This document shows positions 8,225 through 17,659 of a stretch of 56,234 bases of DNA, one piece after another (position 1 is the first letter of the stretch; each line of letters starts with the position of its first letter). The stretch covers positions 1 through 56,234 of the forward strand of contig QYPL01000013.1 in the NCBI GenBank assembly GCA_007280515.1. Reading direction: 5' to 3'. The position numbers and the translations under genes were made by a program. This DNA is from Sediminibacterium sp. GTDB taxonomy: Bacteria > Bacteroidota > Bacteroidia > Chitinophagales > Chitinophagaceae. The notes under the pieces were generated by a model that worked only from the letters and a program-made list of their open reading frames with translations, had not been told where the DNA came from and made no database searches.

Positions 8225-9010
8225 TTATTCAGCTGCTTGACTCATAACCCTAGGCTCCATAATAGCATCCCAAAGAAGCGACCTCATTTCCAATGACTTT
8301 AAAGATGCTGCGGCGGCCTGCTCCCATTTGGTAGCGTCCTCCCCGCATAATTCGGCAACCATTTCTAAGGCCAGATGGCTATGGTGCCCGCCATCTACTT
8401 CAATATGCCTTTCGATATAGTATTTGAAAGTGGAAACCTGGTGGGGATGGTCTGTGTAAATTTTATGTAAAATTTCGGTGAACATATCTGGAATTAAATC
8501 CTCTCTTCCAAATGTAAACACTGCAGCTTTGACATGTATTGGTGCATCTTGGGCTACTTCAAATGTATAGGCTAAAAACATTTTCACCTTTTGAGGCAAT
8601 GCCGAATTTTCAATGGCTTTTTCAATGGACTGACCACTTTGTATTTCATGCATTAAAGCATCTATTAAAGAAGTGGATGCCCCCATTTGAACCATGGCCT
8701 TCAAATATAATTCGAAATGACTAATTCGATTATCATGCTCATCTACATCAGATTCTTCACCAAGTACAATTTCATTAATTAAATACCTGGTATTGGCCGT
8801 GCCCACGGGTACCCAAGGAAGCTCTACGCTTGTCAAACCAATTTGTAAGGATTTTAATAAACTCATAAAGTCCCACACTGCAAAAACATGAAATTGTACG
8901 AAATTTTTCAGCCCATCCAAATTGTTAATTTTCGAATACACCGGATGTGCTAGAAGTTGAGCCCTCATAGGGGCAATTTTTTTATTCAATAAGGCTACCT
9001 GAGAATGCAT
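8225..9010 (-). CDS. DUF3050 protein, predicted heme-oxygenase-like diiron oxidase
   Basis: The protein has 261 residues with no signal or membrane segment. The N-terminal region LLAHPVYSKINNLDGLKNFVQFH is typical of DUF3050. Candidate metal ligands are E85 and H92 (ExxxxxxH in GEESDVDEH), E170 (FGREDLIPD), and H202, D206 and H209 (HIEVDGGH). This E-x6-H / E / H-x3-D-x2-H pattern, with 32 residues between E170 and H202, is that of heme-oxygenase-like diiron oxidases and oxygenases such as CADD. The family label is firm; the diiron assignment is inference from spacing. It sits between an MlaE permease and a VOC protein. Confidence 0.88.
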   Translation of the reverse strand: MHSQVALLNKKIAPMRAQLLAHPVYSKINNLDGLKNFVQFHVFAVWDFMSLLKSLQIGLTSVELPWVPVGTANTRYLINEIVLGEESDVDEHDNRISHFELYLKAMVQMGASTSLIDALMHEIQSGQSIEKAIENSALPQKVKMFLAYTFEVAQDAPIHVKAAVFTFGREDLIPDMFTEILHKIYTDHPHQVSTFKYYIERHIEVDGGHHSHLALEMVAELCGEDATKWEQAAAASLKSLEMRSLLWDAIMEPRVMSQAAE

Positions 9011-9090
9011 ATATCTATTTTCTAATAAAACAAAAGCTATCTATGTTTTGTTCAATATTGTAGAAAATAAATTGGTAGGATTAAGCTAGT

Positions 9091-9828
9091 TTAAATAGCA
9101 ATGGCAGCTACTAAATAATCGGCAATGAGAATAAGTATACAACTTACCACTACCGACTGCGTGCCCGCTTTCCCAATTTCTAATGCCCCACCTTTTACAT
9201 AATAACCAAAATAACAAGGCACTGTACTTATAATAAATGAGAAAATAAACGATTTATAAAAGGCGATTGCTACATAATTAGCATCAAAGCCTTTTCTAAT
9301 ACCCATGATGAAAACTTCTGGCGCAATGGCTCCAGTTAATCCACCCACGAAATAACCACCCCAAACCCCAATCACTGCAGAAACTCCAACAAGAATAGGC
9401 ACCATTGTAAAGGATGCTAATATCTTAGGTAAGATTAGATAATTCTTAGTATTGATACCCATAATTTCAAGTGCGTCTATTTGCTCGCTAATACGCATAT
9501 TGCCTAATTCACTTGCAATCTTAGAGCCAACCACTCCGGCTAAAACAATACTTAAAAAAGAGGGTGCAAATTCAAGCAGCATTCCATCGCGCACTACAAT
9601 TCCAATGGTAGTTATAGGAATTAAAGGATTGACAAACTGCGCTGCTGTTTGTACTGTAATAACCGCCCCTAAAAAAAAGGAAATAATAATAACAATAGGT
9701 AAGGAGCCAAAACCGATGTCCATACATTGTTTGATATACTCATTCCAGAACATTTTTTTGTTTTCGGCGGATGTAAACATCCCTTTCAACATCAAAAGAT
9801 AATAACCAAAATGAGTAAAAATATTCAT
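9091..9828 (-). CDS. mlaE: MlaE-type ABC transporter permease
   Basis: The protein has 245 residues from MNIFTHFGYYLLMLKGMF. The frame extends upstream into maeB, but this start falls 14 nt after the maeB stop. MlaE hallmarks are GFGSLPIVIIISFFLGAVITVQ, the coupling region APSFLSIVLAGVVGSKIASELG, and MRISEQIDALEIMGIN. About five membrane helices are present. The permease moves phospholipids across the inner membrane with MlaF and MlaD. No mlaD or mlaF is adjacent. The only MlaF-like ATPase in the window is at 20527, and no MCE-domain protein is present. Confidence 0.93.
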   Translation of the reverse strand: MNIFTHFGYYLLMLKGMFTSAENKKMFWNEYIKQCMDIGFGSLPIVIIISFFLGAVITVQTAAQFVNPLIPITTIGIVVRDGMLLEFAPSFLSIVLAGVVGSKIASELGNMRISEQIDALEIMGINTKNYLILPKILASFTMVPILVGVSAVIGVWGGYFVGGLTGAIAPEVFIMGIRKGFDANYVAIAFYKSFIFSFIISTVPCYFGYYVKGGALEIGKAGTQSVVVSCILILIADYLVAAIAI

Positions 9829-9842
9829 ACCACAAAAATAGC

Positions 9843-12185
9843 CTATTTCTTTCTCTTTTTCATACGCTTCCACCAACTTACTCTTTGTACTTCTAAGTTG
9901 GTATCTATTCTAGTTTTTAACTGCGCATCTACCACTGCTACGGTGGCCATATTAATGATATTTCTCACCCCAGAACCCAATTGTAATATATTTACGGGTT
10001 TCTTTAAACCAAGTAAGATAGGACCAATAATATCTACCCCACCTACTTCTTTTAATAAATGATACGCTATATTACCTGAAGTTAGATTAGGAAAGATGAG
10101 TACATTCACTTGCGCGTCTACTAAATCGCTGAATGGATAATTTTCTTTCAAAATTTCTTTATTAAATGCCAGCATACCTTGTATTTCACCATCTACTATT
10201 AAAGAAGGATTTCTTTGCTTAATAATTCTAGTGGCTTCTGCAACCATTTTTGCTTCTGGGGTATCGCTGCTTCCAAAGTTGGAATAACTTAACATAGCAA
10301 TTCTTGGCTCCATATTAAAATTGCGCACTTCTTTAGCAACTAATAAAGCAATATCTGCAAGCTCCTCTGCATTCGGATTAATATTCACAGTAGTATCGGC
10401 TAAAAACAAAGGACCTTTTTTCGTTAGAAGTAAATACATACCTGCAATTTTCTTCACACCTTCTTCCGTACCAATAATATGAAGTGCTGGTTTAATGCCA
10501 TCGGAGTAATTTCTAGTTAAGCCAGACAACATCGCATCTGCTTCTCCTGTTTCTACCATCATGGCACCAAAATAATTTTGGGTAAGCATTAATTTTAAGC
10601 TCTCGTGTTTATTAACTCCCTTTCGTTGTCTTTTTTGAAATAAAATAGATCCAAAAAATTCTCTTTTCTCTTCCATCTCATCACTTCTCACATCAATAAT
10701 GGGTAAATCGCTAATATCAATATTATTGGCATCCGCTATATTTTTGATTCTAGTTTCATTACCCAATAAAATGGGGTATGCAATACCATCGTCATATACA
10801 ATACTAGCCGCTTTTAATATTTTAATATTTTCTGCATCGGCAAACACTAAACGTTTTGGATCGCGGCGCGCTTTATTACTAATTAAACGCATTAATTGAT
10901 TGTCTAAACCTAAACGCTTATTTAATTGTAATTCATATTCCTCCCAATTTGAAATAGGCTGTTGCGCAACACCCGATGCTACTGCTGCTTTTGCCACTGC
11001 CGGCGCTAGTTTGCTTAATAATCTTGGATCTAATGGTTTGGGAATAATATATTCTGGACCAAAACATAAGCTCTGTTGATTATACGCCATGTTCACCGAA
11101 TCAGGCACAGCCGATTTTGCTAAGTCTGCCAGTGCATTCACAGCAGCTAACTTCATTGCTTCGTTGATAGATTTTGCACGCACATCTAAGGCACCTCTAA
11201 ATATATAAGGGAAACCTAAAACATTATTCACTTGATTAGGAAAATCGGACCTACCAGTTGCCATGATAATATCTTTTCTTGCTGAAGTAGCAGCGGCATA
11301 ATCAATTTCAGGATCGGGATTCGCTAGTGCAAATACAATCGGATTTTTTGGCATAGAGGCTACCATTTCCACAGTTACAATATTACCCACGCTTAAGCCT
11401 AAAAACACATCGGCAGTTTTAAAGGCTTGCACCAAGGTCATATTCTCTGCTTTAATCGCAAATGGTTTTCTATCTTCTCCTAAATCGGTTCTGCCTGTAT
11501 GAAGTACCCCATCTTTATCAAACAAAATAAAGTTTTCATACCTGGCCCCTAAGGATACATATAATTTTATACAAGCCATGGCTGCAGCACCTGCACCACT
11601 TACTACAAACTTTGCTTTCTCAATTTTTTTCTTTTGTAACTCTAATGCATTTAATAAAGCAGCACTACTAATAATGGCTGTTCCATGTTGGTCATCATGC
11701 ATTACCGGAATAGACATGGATTCTTTTAATTTCTTTTCAATATAAAAACACTCAGGTGCTTTTATATCTTCTAAATTAATCCCCCCGAATGTAGGTTCTA
11801 ATGATTTTACAATTTCTACAAATTTATCGGGATCGGTTTCGTTGATCTCAATATCAAATACATCAATGTCTGCGAAAATTTTAAAAAGTACGGCCTTTCC
11901 TTCCATCACCGGCTTACTAGCCAAGGGTCCAATATTACCTAAACCCAAAACAGCAGTTCCATTGGTAATTACCCCTACTAAATTTCCTTTCGCTGTATAC
12001 TTAAATACATCGGCTGGATTGTTTTTTATCTCTGTACATGGAATGGCTACCCCTGGGCTATAGGCAAGAGATAAGTCTTTTTGCGTTTTAGCTTCCTTGG
12101 TAGGAACCACTTCAATTTTACCTGGTCTGCCATTAGCATGGTATTCTAAAGCCTGTTCCTTTCTTGAGTTTTCTTTATTCGACAT
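9843..12185 (-). CDS. maeB: NADP-dependent malic enzyme with phosphotransacetylase domain
   Basis: The protein has 780 residues. The malic enzyme part (about 1-430) has SLAYSPGVAIPC, TNGTAVLGLGNIG, MPVMHDDQHGTA-like (IPVMHDDQHGTAII) and a Rossmann region FVVSGAGAAAMACIKLY. The C-terminal part (about 440-760) is the phosphotransacetylase-like domain seen in MaeB, including SGLTRNYSDGIKPALHIIGT and LQLGSGVRNIINMATVAVVDAQ. It oxidatively decarboxylates malate to pyruvate, supplying NADPH. The acetyl domain is regulatory in known MaeB proteins. It has a promoter at 12224-12231, and mlaE follows after 14 nt. Confidence 0.96.
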   Translation of the reverse strand: MSNKENSRKEQALEYHANGRPGKIEVVPTKEAKTQKDLSLAYSPGVAIPCTEIKNNPADVFKYTAKGNLVGVITNGTAVLGLGNIGPLASKPVMEGKAVLFKIFADIDVFDIEINETDPDKFVEIVKSLEPTFGGINLEDIKAPECFYIEKKLKESMSIPVMHDDQHGTAIISSAALLNALELQKKKIEKAKFVVSGAGAAAMACIKLYVSLGARYENFILFDKDGVLHTGRTDLGEDRKPFAIKAENMTLVQAFKTADVFLGLSVGNIVTVEMVASMPKNPIVFALANPDPEIDYAAATSARKDIIMATGRSDFPNQVNNVLGFPYIFRGALDVRAKSINEAMKLAAVNALADLAKSAVPDSVNMAYNQQSLCFGPEYIIPKPLDPRLLSKLAPAVAKAAVASGVAQQPISNWEEYELQLNKRLGLDNQLMRLISNKARRDPKRLVFADAENIKILKAASIVYDDGIAYPILLGNETRIKNIADANNIDISDLPIIDVRSDEMEEKREFFGSILFQKRQRKGVNKHESLKLMLTQNYFGAMMVETGEADAMLSGLTRNYSDGIKPALHIIGTEEGVKKIAGMYLLLTKKGPLFLADTTVNINPNAEELADIALLVAKEVRNFNMEPRIAMLSYSNFGSSDTPEAKMVAEATRIIKQRNPSLIVDGEIQGMLAFNKEILKENYPFSDLVDAQVNVLIFPNLTSGNIAYHLLKEVGGVDIIGPILLGLKKPVNILQLGSGVRNIINMATVAVVDAQLKTRIDTNLEVQRVSWWKRMKKRKK

Positions 12186-12223
12186 GTAATAAATTTATAA
12201 CGAGTGTTAGTTTTCGACTTTTA

Positions 12224-12231
12224 CAAAGCTA
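12224..12231 (-). promoter_or_regulatory. maeB -7 promoter element
   Basis: TAGCTTTG on the minus strand, an exact match to TAnnTTTG, 38 nt before the maeB ATG. Confidence 0.5.
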
Positions 12232-12285
12232 CTGAATATATACAAAACGAGGTTTTTGTAGTATATATTGTTGAAATATAGTACT

Positions 12286-13467
12286 TTATGCAAATAATTG
12301 AGTGCCCAACCAGGCCATCATGCCCACTCCATTTTCAATGGATTCTTCCTCTATATTAAAATGTGGGGTATGTACATTATGTATAATTCCTTTCGATTGA
12401 TTGCGAACACCTAGTCTGAAAAAGCAACCAGGAATGACTTGAGAATAATAGCCAAAATCTTCGGCGCCCATTCTTTTTTCTGTTTCTTCGACATTGCTAG
12501 CACCCATATAAGCGTCGGCTAATTTCCAAGCAGCTTCTGTAATAATAGGTTCGTTATCGACAGTAGGATAACCTACATCCACTTTAAAATCTATTTCTGC
12601 ACCGGTAGCTATTGATAAACCCCTTGCTTGTTGCATCATTAATTCATGTGCTTTGAAACGCCATACTTCATCCATGGCTCTGAAAGTGCCCATTAGTTTT
12701 ACTTCAGTTGGAATGACATTGGTAGTATTACCACCATGCACAGAACAAATGGAAAGTACAGAAGGATTTTGTGGATCGCGATTGCGCGCTATAATAGTTT
12801 GTAAACTAGTAATTAATTGCGCCGCTACTAAAACAGTGTCCACTGTTTGATGTGGTGTGGCAGCATGTCCTCCTGGACCTTTAATAGAAACATATAATTC
12901 ATCGGCACTGGCCATCACACGTCCCTTTCTAAAACTTAATTTTCCATGATTCAATCCTGGATGCACATGCAAGCCTACAATGCCTGCTGGCACTGGGTTT
13001 TTAAGCGCTCCATCACGAATCATATAACTTGCTCCGCCGGGATTTTTTTCTTCCCCCGGTTGAAATAATAATTTTATAGTGCCTTCAAATTCTTCACGCA
13101 AGCTCCATAAAATTTTTGCAGCGCCTAATAAAATGGTGGTATGCACATCATGTCCGCAGGCATGCATCACGCCTTCTTTAGTAGAAATATAATCGACTTT
13201 ATTTTCTTCAATAATAGGAAGGGCATCCATATCGGCACGAAGTGCCACTACTCGCTTGCTTGGATTTTTTCCTTCAATAATACCTAGTACACCTGTAGTA
13301 GCAATAACAGTAAATGGAATGCCAATAGCTTTTAATTGTGCTTGAACATACTTACTAGTTTCAAATTCTTGATAACTTAATTCAGGATTTGCATGCAAAT
13401 CCCTACGTATAGAAACGTTTTCTGCTTGATGCTGCTTGGCTAAAGATTTTATTTTTTCTAATAACAT
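12286..13467 (-). CDS. M20 family metal-dependent amidohydrolase
   Basis: The protein has 393 residues in the hippurate hydrolase/N-acyl-amino-acid amidohydrolase group. It starts with IRRDLHANPELSYQEFETSKYV. Metal-site stretches are MHACGHDVHTTILLGAA and LLFQPGEEKNPGGASYMI, then GLHVHPGLNHGKLSFRKG, the dimerisation domain around SIKGPGGHAATPHQTVD, and KRMGAEDFGYYSQVIPGCF near the end. It should cleave N-acyl or peptide-like amides in the cytosol. The precise substrate is not predictable. It is 13 nt after deoC in the secA-deoC-M20 run. Confidence 0.93.
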   Translation of the reverse strand: MLLEKIKSLAKQHQAENVSIRRDLHANPELSYQEFETSKYVQAQLKAIGIPFTVIATTGVLGIIEGKNPSKRVVALRADMDALPIIEENKVDYISTKEGVMHACGHDVHTTILLGAAKILWSLREEFEGTIKLLFQPGEEKNPGGASYMIRDGALKNPVPAGIVGLHVHPGLNHGKLSFRKGRVMASADELYVSIKGPGGHAATPHQTVDTVLVAAQLITSLQTIIARNRDPQNPSVLSICSVHGGNTTNVIPTEVKLMGTFRAMDEVWRFKAHELMMQQARGLSIATGAEIDFKVDVGYPTVDNEPIITEAAWKLADAYMGASNVEETEKRMGAEDFGYYSQVIPGCFFRLGVRNQSKGIIHNVHTPHFNIEEESIENGVGMMAWLGTQLFA

Positions 13468-13480
13468 GATAATCGTAAAG

Positions 13481-14167
13481 TTAATAATTTGATTTTACAT
13501 TATCTGTATTCGCGCCCGATACTATGGCCACCCCCGAGCTACAACCTATGCGCGTAGCGCCGGCGTCTATCATTAATTTTGCAGTGGCATAGTCCCTAAT
13601 GCCACCTGAGGCTTTTATTTGCACCTGATCGGGTAGATGTTTTCTAAATAATTGTACGACTTCTACACTAGCCCCTTTTTCTGCATAACCAGTAGATGTT
13701 TTTAAATAATCAATGCCTGCAATGCCATAAATATCGCAACACTTAATAATTTCATCATCGGTTAATACACCCGACTCTATAATTATTTTTACTACTTTAT
13801 TCTTAGAACGAATAATGGGCATGATATGATTGATTTCATCTGCGATAGCTGACCAGTCTGCATTTTTTATAGCAGAGATATTCGCCACCACATCTAATTC
13901 ATCGGCGCCATCTACCATGGCTAAAATAATTTCTGCAATTTTTGCTTCCGTAGCACTGTATCCAAAAGGAAATCCAATAACGGTGGCTACTTGTACAGTA
14001 GAACCCGCTACTTTTTCTTTGGCTAATTTCACAAAATTGGGAGGCACGCATACTGCAGCAAAATCATACTGCTTTGCTTCAGCACATAATTTTTCAATGT
14101 CCGCCACTAAACAAGTGGGTTTTAAAATAGTATGGTCGATGTATTTATTAAGCAACCTCTTTTCCAT
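13481..14167 (-). CDS. deoC: Deoxyribose-phosphate aldolase
   Basis: The protein has 228 residues from MEKRLLNKYIDHTILKPTC. An in-frame start at 14197 would reach deeper into secA and is less likely. TIM-barrel class I aldolase motifs are YIDHTILKP, DFAAVCVPPNFV, VIGFPFGYS, DGADELDVVANISAIK, VKIIIESGVL, and the Schiff-base lysine in GIDYLKTSTGY, then KASGGIRDYATAKLMIDAGATRIG. It cleaves deoxyribose-5-phosphate to acetaldehyde and glyceraldehyde-3-phosphate. The start overlaps the secA end by 20 nt, suggesting coupled translation. Confidence 0.96.
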   Translation of the reverse strand: MEKRLLNKYIDHTILKPTCLVADIEKLCAEAKQYDFAAVCVPPNFVKLAKEKVAGSTVQVATVIGFPFGYSATEAKIAEIILAMVDGADELDVVANISAIKNADWSAIADEINHIMPIIRSKNKVVKIIIESGVLTDDEIIKCCDIYGIAGIDYLKTSTGYAEKGASVEVVQLFRKHLPDQVQIKASGGIRDYATAKLMIDAGATRIGCSSGVAIVSGANTDNVKSNY

Positions 14168-17100
14168 GACATGCTTTGAATTTTTTTCCACTACCACAAG
14201 GACAAGGATCGTTGCGTCCAGTTTTAGGACCTACTTGAATAGGCGCTTGCTTTATATCACTAGGATCATGATATGCATTGCTGCCCGCATCCTCTGTTCT
14301 ATTCGCACTTAATTTACTTAAGTCTGTTTTTTGTTGACGACCTTCTTTCACCGCATCTTCTAAAGGCAAATGCGCGTGACATAAAAACTGAACTAGCTTT
14401 TGATTAATCTCTAAATCCATTTTTCTAAATAATTCAAAAGCTTCCATTTTATAAATAACTAGCGGGTCTTTTTGTTCATAAGTAGCTGTTTGTACCGATT
14501 GTTTTAAATCGTCCATGGCTCTTAAATGTTCTTTCCAGGCATCATCAATAAAGCTTAAGGCAATATTTTTTTCTGCTTGTGCAGCTAGTGTTGCGCCTTC
14601 GGTGCTTACATTTTTATCTAAGTTTACGAGCACATTGTAGGCAATTTTCCCATCACCCACTGGCACTATTACATTTTCAATATGTGCTCCCTGGTTTTTT
14701 CTAATATTTTTAAAAACAGGCATGCTTTGTTTCATCATCTCCTTTTTCTTATACTCATAATGCGCAATGGCTTCTTGATATACTAATTCTACAAGTGCAG
14801 CATCATTAGTCGACTTAAATTCATCTTGCGTTATTTTAGTATCAAAACCTGTTTGAACAATTAAGGATAATTTAAGCCCTTCATAATCGTTATTCAATTT
14901 ATAATTCGTCACCACACCTTCAATCACTTGATAAAAAGCATTGTCTAAGTCCAAGGCTAGTCTTTCTCCAAACAAAGCATGATTTCTTTTCTTGTAAATA
15001 ACGGTTCTTTGTTTGTTCATCACATCATCATATTCTAATAAACGCTTTCTTACACCAAAGTTATTTTCCTCTACTTTTTTCTGTGCACGCTCAATAGATT
15101 TTGTAATCATGCTGTGCTGAATAACCTCCCCTTCTTTATAACCCGCGAAGTCCATCACTTTGGCAATACGCTCGCTTCCAAACATGCGCATTAAATCGTC
15201 TTCCAAAGAAATAAAGAATTGAGAAGAACCAGGATCACCTTGTCTACCCGCACGTCCACGTAATTGTCTGTCTACACGACGAGACTCGTGACGCTCTGTA
15301 CCTAGTATGGCTAACCCGCCTGCAGCTTTTACTTCAGGGCTTAATTTAATATCGGTACCACGACCTGCCATATTGGTAGCAATCGTAACCGCTCCTGTTA
15401 AACCTGCTTCTGCAACCACCTGTGCTTCACGCGCATGTTGTTTGGCGTTTAACACATTATGCGGAATATTTTGTTGACGTAACATTCTACTTAATAATTC
15501 ACTTACCTCCACTGAAGTAGTTCCACATAAAACAGGACGTCCTTTTTCTCTTAAATCAACAATGGCTTCAATGACCGCCCCTAATTTTTCACGCTTAGTT
15601 TTATACACTAAGTCTTGCTCGTCATTTCTAATAGCAGCAATATTGGTAGGAATAGAAACCACATCTAATTTATAAATACTCCAAAACTCTGAAGCCTCTG
15701 TTTCGGCAGTACCTGTCATACCGGCTAACTTATGGTACATTCTAAAAAAGTTCTGCAAAGTAATAGTGGCATAGGTTTGTGTAGCCGCTTCAATTTTTAC
15801 ATTCTCTTTGGCTTCAATGGCTTGGTGTAATCCGTCTGAATATCGACGGCCTTCCATGATACGACCCGTTTGCTCATCTACAATTTTTACTTGCCCTTCA
15901 ATGACTACATACTCCACATCATTATCAAATAATGTATAGGCTTTTAATAATTGATTCACTGTGTGAATGCGATCGGCTTTAATACTATAGTCGGTAATGA
16001 TGCTTTCTTTTTGTTGGAATTTTTCTTCCGCTATTAAATTGGCATTTTGATCAATGGCATTTAAGGCCACACTAATATCGGGTAGTAAAAAGAAATTCGG
16101 ATCTTCTCCTTGCTTGGTAATTAATTGCAAACCTTTATCGGTTAACTCTACTGAATTATTTTTTTCGTCAATATGGAAATATAAATCAACATCTACATGA
16201 GGCATTTCTCTTTGCTGATCGGCTAAATAATAATTTTCTGATTTTTGTAATTTCACTCTTACCCCTGGCTCACTTAAGTATTTAATAATAGCACTGTTTT
16301 TTGGTAAGCCTCTAAACGCAGAATACAAAGCCTTTCCGCCATCTTTAGGGTCGTCGTTGCCTTCTGCAATTTTCTTTTTAGCCTCAATTAAAAATTGGTT
16401 CACCGTTTTCTTTTGCATCTCCACCAACTTTTCAATTCTTGGTTTCAATTCAAAAAATTGTTGCTCTCCAGTTTGATAGCCAATAGGGCCAGATATAATT
16501 AAAGGTGTACGCGCATCATCAATTAATACACTATCCACTTCATCCACCATCGCATAATGGTGTTTACGTTGCACCATCTCTTCTGGTGTGTGCACCATAT
16601 TATCTCTTAAATAATCAAATCCAAATTCATTATTGGTTCCGTAAGTAATACCTGCACGGTAAGCATTTCTACGTTCTTCTGAATTCGGCTGATGCTTATC
16701 GATACAATCGACTGTGATACCCAACCACTCAAATAAAGTACCATTCCATTCGCTATCTCTTTTGGCTAAGTAATCGTTCACTGTTACAATGTGCACCCCT
16801 TCTCCGGCAAGTGCATTTAAATAAGCGGGTAAAGTAGAAACTAAAGTTTTACCCTCACCCGTTGACATTTCGGCAATCTTACCTTGATGTAAAACAATAC
16901 CTCCTAATAACTGCACATCATAGTGCACCATATTCCAAGTAATGGGTGTGCCTGCCGCCTTCCAAGTAGTTTGGAATACCGACTGGTCGCCCTTAATACT
17001 GATATATTCTTTTTTGACAGATAAATCTCGGTCCAATTGGGTCGCTGTTGCCACTAACTGCTCTTCTTCGGTAAATCTGCGGGCCACTTCCTTTACCACC

Positions 17101-17441
17101 GCAAAGGCTTCTGGCAAAATGTCCCAAAGTACCTTTTCCAAAGTGCTGTCCTTGTCCTTTTTGAGCAAATCAACCTGCTCATAAAAACCATCTCTACCCA
17201 TAAAGTCGCTAGTGGGAAGCGCTTCCGCCTCGTTTTGAAGGGCTTCAATTTGGCTATCGGTATCGGCTAAATAGGCCTTAATTTTAGCCTTAAATTCGGT
17301 GGTTTTAGCTCTTAATTCGTCGTTGGAAAGGCCTTTATAGCTATTAAAATGGCCATTAATAACAGCCACTAAATGGTCTATTTTTTTAACGTCCTTTTCG
17401 CTTTTCGAACCTCCAAATAGTTTACTTATAATTTGCAACAT
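14148..17441 (-). CDS. secA: Preprotein translocase ATPase SecA
   Basis: The protein has 1097 residues, about 200 longer than the E. coli protein, as is usual in Bacteroidota; much of the extra length is in the 330-480 region. Motifs are STGEGKTLV (Walker A), VDEVDSVLIDDARTPLIISG (DEAD box), KLAGMTGTAETE, ATNMAGRGTDIKL, and RHESRRVDRQLRGRAGRQGDPG. The C-terminal zinc site is DPCPCGSGKKFKACHG (CxCx8CH), which contacts SecB or phospholipid in other bacteria. It drives protein export through SecYEG. It is transcribed away from atpG, with a -7 box at 17488. Confidence 0.98.
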   Translation of the reverse strand: MLQIISKLFGGSKSEKDVKKIDHLVAVINGHFNSYKGLSNDELRAKTTEFKAKIKAYLADTDSQIEALQNEAEALPTSDFMGRDGFYEQVDLLKKDKDSTLEKVLWDILPEAFAVVKEVARRFTEEEQLVATATQLDRDLSVKKEYISIKGDQSVFQTTWKAAGTPITWNMVHYDVQLLGGIVLHQGKIAEMSTGEGKTLVSTLPAYLNALAGEGVHIVTVNDYLAKRDSEWNGTLFEWLGITVDCIDKHQPNSEERRNAYRAGITYGTNNEFGFDYLRDNMVHTPEEMVQRKHHYAMVDEVDSVLIDDARTPLIISGPIGYQTGEQQFFELKPRIEKLVEMQKKTVNQFLIEAKKKIAEGNDDPKDGGKALYSAFRGLPKNSAIIKYLSEPGVRVKLQKSENYYLADQQREMPHVDVDLYFHIDEKNNSVELTDKGLQLITKQGEDPNFFLLPDISVALNAIDQNANLIAEEKFQQKESIITDYSIKADRIHTVNQLLKAYTLFDNDVEYVVIEGQVKIVDEQTGRIMEGRRYSDGLHQAIEAKENVKIEAATQTYATITLQNFFRMYHKLAGMTGTAETEASEFWSIYKLDVVSIPTNIAAIRNDEQDLVYKTKREKLGAVIEAIVDLREKGRPVLCGTTSVEVSELLSRMLRQQNIPHNVLNAKQHAREAQVVAEAGLTGAVTIATNMAGRGTDIKLSPEVKAAGGLAILGTERHESRRVDRQLRGRAGRQGDPGSSQFFISLEDDLMRMFGSERIAKVMDFAGYKEGEVIQHSMITKSIERAQKKVEENNFGVRKRLLEYDDVMNKQRTVIYKKRNHALFGERLALDLDNAFYQVIEGVVTNYKLNNDYEGLKLSLIVQTGFDTKITQDEFKSTNDAALVELVYQEAIAHYEYKKKEMMKQSMPVFKNIRKNQGAHIENVIVPVGDGKIAYNVLVNLDKNVSTEGATLAAQAEKNIALSFIDDAWKEHLRAMDDLKQSVQTATYEQKDPLVIYKMEAFELFRKMDLEINQKLVQFLCHAHLPLEDAVKEGRQQKTDLSKLSANRTEDAGSNAYHDPSDIKQAPIQVGPKTGRNDPCPCGSGKKFKACHGKEVA

Positions 17442-17487
17442 ATTCCTGCTTAATAATTGTGTAATTTCCTATACTCAATAGGCGTGC

Positions 17488-17495
17488 CAAAGTTA
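17488..17495 (-). promoter_or_regulatory. secA -7 promoter element
   Basis: TAACTTTG on the minus strand, an exact TAnnTTTG, 46 nt before the secA ATG in the divergent secA/atpG region. Confidence 0.5.
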
Positions 17496-17587
17496 AGTAA
17501 TTGGGGTGAGTTTGAGGGTTTTCAGAGGGGTCCAATATAAAAAATAACAACAATAGCCTTAAAATTGAAAAATGGATGAAAAAATGA

Positions 17588-17595
17588 TACCTTTG
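17588..17595 (+). promoter_or_regulatory. atpG -7 promoter element
   Basis: TACCTTTG, an exact TAnnTTTG. Transcription from here would begin near 17602 and include the ATG at 17660. It would also make the in-frame TTG at 17603 an implausible start. Confidence 0.5.
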
Positions 17596-17659
17596 CTCGC
17601 CTTTGGAGCCCTACAATTTTAGCGGGCTTCCACTTGAACATCAGAAACTAAAAAATGCT

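Noticed and set aside
12240..12285. Terminator after the M20 gene
   Set aside because: The inverted repeat around TACTATATT/AATATATACTA is imperfect and AT-only, too weak to call.
13830..14312. 160-codon plus-strand ORF across deoC and secA
   Set aside because: It lies wholly antisense to two certain genes and has low-complexity, implausible composition.
17603..17659. TTG start giving a longer AtpG
   Set aside because: The extra 19 residues are not AtpG-like, and the TTG coincides with the predicted transcription start.
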